Shown piece by piece: positions 60,970 to 64,000 of a stretch of 64,000 nucleotides of DNA. The stretch covers positions 62,001-126,000 of the forward strand of contig NZ_JAIMIB010000015.1 in NCBI RefSeq assembly GCF_019966515.1, read 5' to 3'. A model generated the notes under the pieces. That model was not told the origin of the DNA, made no database searches, and saw only the letters and a program-made list of their open reading frames with translations. Each line of letters opens with the position of its first letter. Positions within the stretch are counted from its first letter, which is position 1. Source of the DNA: Roseovarius aestuarii. Lineage in GTDB: Bacteria > Pseudomonadota > Alphaproteobacteria > Rhodobacterales > Rhodobacteraceae. A program made the translations under genes and the position numbers.

Positions 60970-61010
60970 TAGCGCAGGACGGCCGGTCAGGGTGGCAGGC
61001 GAAGTGACGC

Positions 61011-62300
61011 TCAGGCCAACAGGTTCTCCAGTGCGTATTCCTCAGCGTGTGCATCGATTTGCGCGCGTGTCACTTCGACCATTGTGTTATGATCAGGTTC
61101 ACTCAGCAAGCTGGCACCGCTTTCACCCACAATCGCCGTCATGATCAGTGAAGCGTCATCAAGCACGAGTGACAGGGTCATCCCTTCTTCACCATTGCCG
61201 CCCATCCCGGCGCTACGGATCGTCACGTGATCCACGCGTGGCGGTTGCAGCAGATGCGACAGCAGCAGATCAATTGCGGCGGCGGCGTGGGTCCGGGTGG
61301 CTATCTCGGACGCGGCTTCGGCGTCGGCGAAACTGGCCCGGCTCAGTTCCTCTCCTATCTCGGGCGCCAACACGTCAGACACTTGCCCGGTTGTTGCGTC
61401 AAGCGGGTCGGGTTGCTTGTTCGCATCATCCTGCTTGATACCGTCGTGGATGATCACTTCGTCATCGGTAAGCACCGCAACGCGTTTCCCTTCTGCCGTG
61501 AACAGGCTGAAGCACATCAGTTGCTTGCCTGCCACGTCTCGATACGCGCCATCGCCCACACGGGTAATCGGCGCCAGGGGTGTTGCCACCCCGGCAGCCA
61601 GGCCGATGGCTGCGATCATTTTTCCAGTAAGTTGCACCTGAAGATCCGCGATACGCAGGATCTGACCCCGCACGGCCCGGTACGGATTGGCATCACAAAG
61701 GCGCTCGCACGCATTCCCCACTTGCTCGTCCGGCAGGACCAGCAGGTTGGGCGAAGAACTGATCCATTCGGCCATCATATCCCGGAGCGACCCTTTGCGT
61801 TCGAGCCCGTAAAGCGTTTCGTCGAACTTCTCCAGTTGCGGTGCCCTGCCCCCGTCGAAACCCGTCTGCATCGATACGGCATCCGGGTTGGTCTGAACCC
61901 ATTCGTTGAACAGCCGAAGAAGCTTGCGATAGTCTTCCGCCTCGATATCCCTGAGGCAGTACAGAATGTCCGCGATGGTCAACGGCAGTTTCTGGCCGCA
62001 ATTGTGGATGAACTGAGAGTGGCCGCCGTTGTTGATCTGCTTTAGGTAATAATCGGTGTGGTAGACCGACATCGCCATGGCGGGAATTTCGCGGCGGTTG
62101 AAACGCCCGTTCGAGACCAGCGCGTTCACGTAATCAACGACAGCCATGATCAACTGCTGCGGGTCTGTCTGCCCAGCCTCATATACCGTTTCTCCGACAA
62201 TCACCGGCAAATCCGTCAGATCAATATCATCTGCGGGTTGCTCCGGCATGGCACTACGAGCGCCGAAAGATGAGGCAATTCGGGTAAGTGCTTTCAGCAT
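61011..62300 (-). CDS. DMP19/DUF4375-like protein
   Basis: 429 residues from ATG 62300, preceded by GAGGA; an upstream ATG at 62387 is less likely. The N-terminal third matches DMP19 (DUF4375) in pattern: YVNALVSNGRFNRREIPAMA, YYLKQINNGGHSQFIHNCG. The rest is unassigned, with a hydrophobic segment near 245-260 (MIAAIGLAAGVATPLAPI) and acidic residues near 290-320. Convergent with lipB. Function of the family is unknown. Confidence 0.72.
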   Translation of the reverse strand: MLKALTRIASSFGARSAMPEQPADDIDLTDLPVIVGETVYEAGQTDPQQLIMAVVDYVNALVSNGRFNRREIPAMAMSVYHTDYYLKQINNGGHSQFIHNCGQKLPLTIADILYCLRDIEAEDYRKLLRLFNEWVQTNPDAVSMQTGFDGGRAPQLEKFDETLYGLERKGSLRDMMAEWISSSPNLLVLPDEQVGNACERLCDANPYRAVRGQILRIADLQVQLTGKMIAAIGLAAGVATPLAPITRVGDGAYRDVAGKQLMCFSLFTAEGKRVAVLTDDEVIIHDGIKQDDANKQPDPLDATTGQVSDVLAPEIGEELSRASFADAEAASEIATRTHAAAAIDLLLSHLLQPPRVDHVTIRSAGMGGNGEEGMTLSLVLDDASLIMTAIVGESGASLLSEPDHNTMVEVTRAQIDAHAEEYALENLLA

Positions 62301-62515
62301 TTGACAGTCCTCATGGCATTTACAGCTCTTCTTCGTCCGTAAATTATGGTTGTCAAATTCGAAATAAATACGGCGAAAATCCATCATTGTCGGGGCTGCG
62401 AGAACATTCGCTTATCGCGCCGGATAAGCCTGATCCCTCAAGCGCAGACCGGGCGGCGATGAGCCGCTGACGAGGTCAGGGGCAGGCAAAATCAGACCCG
62501 CCCCTGACAATGCGG

Positions 62516-63190
62516 TCAAACTGCAGGCGGCGTTGGGTCTTCGCGCAGGTGGCCACGTTTGATCCAAACACGCGCGCCATCCGGGCTCACCTGCACCGAA
62601 GTTGTACTTTCGCGCGGCAGACGCAGCCAGCTATGTTGTTTGAATGTCTCACCCGCCTCGATGAACCCGCCTTCAAGCACCAGAATTTCAATGCCACCGG
62701 GCGCCTCAAGATCAAGCGCGACGCCGGACGCCCAACGCTCCAGCACGACATCCTCGCGCGTATCGTTGAACAGCGGCATCACCTCGACCCCGTCGCGATC
62801 CGGCATAAACCGCATCTTGTCGGTGTCGATGCGCACATGGGTACGGTCCGCAAGATCAAACTGCCAAAGCTTCACAAAGATCGTGCAGCCGGGCGCCGAG
62901 CCCGGCGTATGCGACGATTCCGGCGGGTTGCGGATATAGCTGCCTGTTGGGAAGTCGCCGTGCTCATCCTGAAAAACGCCATCAAGCACCAGAAATTCTT
63001 CGCCGCCGGTATGCACATGGCTGGAAAACTTGCTGCCCGGCGCATAGCGCACGATAGTCGTGGCCCGCGCCACTTCCTCTCCGATCCGGTCCAGCATGCG
63101 GCGGTCAACACCAGGCATTGGCGACGCGACCCATGGCTCATCTGCGCTGTGAACTGCTGCGCGTTTTGAAAAATCATCGTGTAGGCCCAT
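62516..63190 (-). CDS. double-cupin protein (ChrR-like)
   Basis: 224 residues from ATG 63190, with AAGGAG 7 bases before it. Two cupin folds: first (about 40-110) with KFSSHVHTGGEEFLVLDG and GSYIRNPPESSHTPG; second (about 130-205) with GGIEILVLEGGFIEAG. The first has the H-x-H...E...H metal set. ChrR-type cupins act as anti-sigma or dioxygenase-like enzymes; here there is no sigma factor. It lies 23 bp past the GST gene on the same strand, in a TetR-controlled unit. Confidence 0.82.
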   Translation of the reverse strand: MGLHDDFSKRAAVHSADEPWVASPMPGVDRRMLDRIGEEVARATTIVRYAPGSKFSSHVHTGGEEFLVLDGVFQDEHGDFPTGSYIRNPPESSHTPGSAPGCTIFVKLWQFDLADRTHVRIDTDKMRFMPDRDGVEVMPLFNDTREDVVLERWASGVALDLEAPGGIEILVLEGGFIEAGETFKQHSWLRLPRESTTSVQVSPDGARVWIKRGHLREDPTPPAV

Positions 63191-63213
63191 ACCGGGTCTC
63201 CTTTTTTTCGCGA

Positions 63214-63834
63214 TCATGCCGCAATCGAAGGCCGGGCCGAGACACGCATGTGCCAGTCCTTCAGGTTCGCACAGTCCTGCGGCACGGTGATGTCGGCGAA
63301 ACCCGCAAAGATCAGTCCGGCGAAGGCGGTAATGTCGGCCACTGAAAACTCATTTCCTGCAAGATAAGGCCGATCTGCCAAAACACCATCCAGATAACGC
63401 ATACCTTTAAGCGCGTTCTCTTTCTGATGTTCGCCCCATTCGGCGTTCTGGTATCCTTCGACGTCGGCCCCCAAGCCCGGCGTCGCATGGTGGAAGTAGG
63501 TCGCCACCGCGTCCAGCAATCCGGCCTCGGCCCGACGCTGCATCATGTGGATCACCGCGCGTTCTTTCGGTGACTTACCTGTCAGGGTTGGCGCCCCGTC
63601 AATCTGGTCGAGATATTCGGTGATCGCCGTACATTCCGCGATGCAGGTGCCGTCCTCAAGCTCCAGCATCGGCACCGCCGCCGACGGGTTCTTGGCGCGA
63701 AACGCGTCCGAAAGGTGCTCGCCCTCTGGAACGTTGACCGAGACAAACTCCACCTGATCGATCAGCCCCTTCTCGGCCAAAGCGATACGGACGCGCGCCG
63801 GGTTGGGGAAACCGGGGAATTCATAGACTTTCAT
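63214..63834 (-). CDS. glutathione S-transferase
   Basis: 206 residues. N-terminal thioredoxin-like domain (1-80: MKVYEFPGFPNPARVRIALA, PSAAVPMLELEDGTCIAE) and helical C-domain (90-206: YLAGNEFSVADITAFAGLIF). It conjugates glutathione to electrophiles or acts in redox detoxification. It forms a unit with the cupin gene and is divergent from a TetR-type regulator, which likely represses both. Confidence 0.92.
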   Translation of the reverse strand: MKVYEFPGFPNPARVRIALAEKGLIDQVEFVSVNVPEGEHLSDAFRAKNPSAAVPMLELEDGTCIAECTAITEYLDQIDGAPTLTGKSPKERAVIHMMQRRAEAGLLDAVATYFHHATPGLGADVEGYQNAEWGEHQKENALKGMRYLDGVLADRPYLAGNEFSVADITAFAGLIFAGFADITVPQDCANLKDWHMRVSARPSIAA

Positions 63835-63846
63835 TTCGACTCTCCT

Positions 63847-63864
63847 CTACCTAGTGATAGGTAG
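63847..63864. promoter_or_regulatory. TetR operator-like palindrome
   Basis: CTACCTA-GTGA-TAGGTAG, perfect 7-bp arms, 13 bp before the GST start and between it and the TetR-type gene. Confidence 0.65.
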
Positions 63865-63896
63865 GTGTATGCACTTGCGCTTGGATTTCCTCAAGC

Positions 63897-63914
63897 CTAT
63901 CTACTGGTAGGTAT
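63897..63914. promoter_or_regulatory. second TetR operator-like site
   Basis: CTATCTA-CTGG-TAGGTAT resembles the palindrome at 63847-63864 (one arm imperfect) and lies 17 bp before the TetR-type start, fitting autoregulation. Confidence 0.55.
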
Positions 63915-63930
63915 CAAAAATGTGAGAACC

Positions 63931-64000
63931 ATGCCCGATACGCGTACTCAAATCCTCGATCTGGCCGAACGCGCCATCCGCCTGCGCGGCTATCACGCTG
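63931..64000 (+). CDS. TetR-type regulator, start only
   Basis: The first 23 codons read MPDTRTQILDLAERAIRLRG, the usual first helix of TetR HTH domains. The gene runs off the window. It is divergent from the GST-cupin unit and has two palindromic sites in front of it. Confidence 0.75.
   Translation, partial: MPDTRTQILDLAERAIRLRGYHA

Overview
The window looks like chromosomal DNA of a Roseobacter-group alphaproteobacterium (Rhodobacterales), interrupted by one large integrated island. The host assignment rests on GC-rich, tightly packed core genes, a gene-transfer-agent-type terminase pair, a LuxR/LuxI quorum-sensing pair with an XRE regulator in front, tandem GcvT-type FAD demethylase genes, and short alphaproteobacterial rpsF-rpsR-rplI spacing. 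No search was run; all family names are from reading motifs.

Left chromosomal arm (1-21.5 kb). A partial sulfotransferase-like gene, an XRE-cupin regulator, two 798-residue FAD/GcvT oxidoreductases (sarcosine/dimethylglycine dehydrogenase type) and a methyltransferase form a methylated-amine/one-carbon block. An RpiR-type regulator leads a complete polar amino acid ABC importer (binding protein, two permeases, ATPase). Then come a GTA g1-g2 terminase pair with no other GTA genes beside it, a YceI protein, rpsF-rpsR-rplI, XRE-luxR-luxI, trigger factor, a 55-residue membrane peptide gene and a class IV aminotransferase.

Island (about 21,565-58,605). It sits in the 3' end of tRNA-Leu(GAG): a 16-bp direct repeat, TGGTGCGGTCGAGAAG, lies at 21565-21580 and again at the tRNA end, 58590-58605. 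A tyrosine integrase sits beside the left repeat and an AlpA-like regulator beside the tRNA. Much of the interior is visibly AT-richer than the host and mosaic. Cargo, left to right: (a) a 271-residue protein with 17 tandem decapeptides AAH[N/D]Y[P/Q/L]GVQG, directly followed by a cytochrome P450, which I read as a candidate multicore RiPP system; (b) a membrane TIR-FGE protein; (c) a divergent cluster, SLOG and TIR on one strand and TIR-like, Nmad2, MazG-like and uracil-DNA-glycosylase-like genes on the other, sharing one promoter region; (d) a patatin phospholipase plus TIR-beta-propeller operon; (e) a KAP NTPase bracketed by two copies of the tail of a large serine recombinase; (f) a VirD4-like ATPase, small gene and recombinase operon; (g) a TIR-WD40 gene with an exported YD-repeat gene; (h) a GC-richer DUF3768/XRE/RuvC-like segment; (i) a mobile-element maintenance end with a Replic_Relax-like protein, a HerA-type ATPase and membrane and coiled-coil proteins.

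Five separate TIR-type proteins are present and all keep the W-x-x-x-E motif that carries the catalytic glutamate of TIR NADases. Together with the patatin, KAP, SLOG and Nmad2 genes this makes the island a dense anti-phage/conflict island. I found no CD-NTase, SIR2-ThsA, reverse transcriptase, CRISPR array or restriction system, so its modules do not match textbook CBASS, Thoeris, retron or RM systems.

Right arm (58.6-64 kb): tRNA-Leu, an exported peptidoglycan-binding-like protein, lipB, a DMP19/DUF4375-like protein, a cupin and a glutathione S-transferase, and the start of a divergent TetR-type regulator with palindromic operator-like sites between it and the GST gene.
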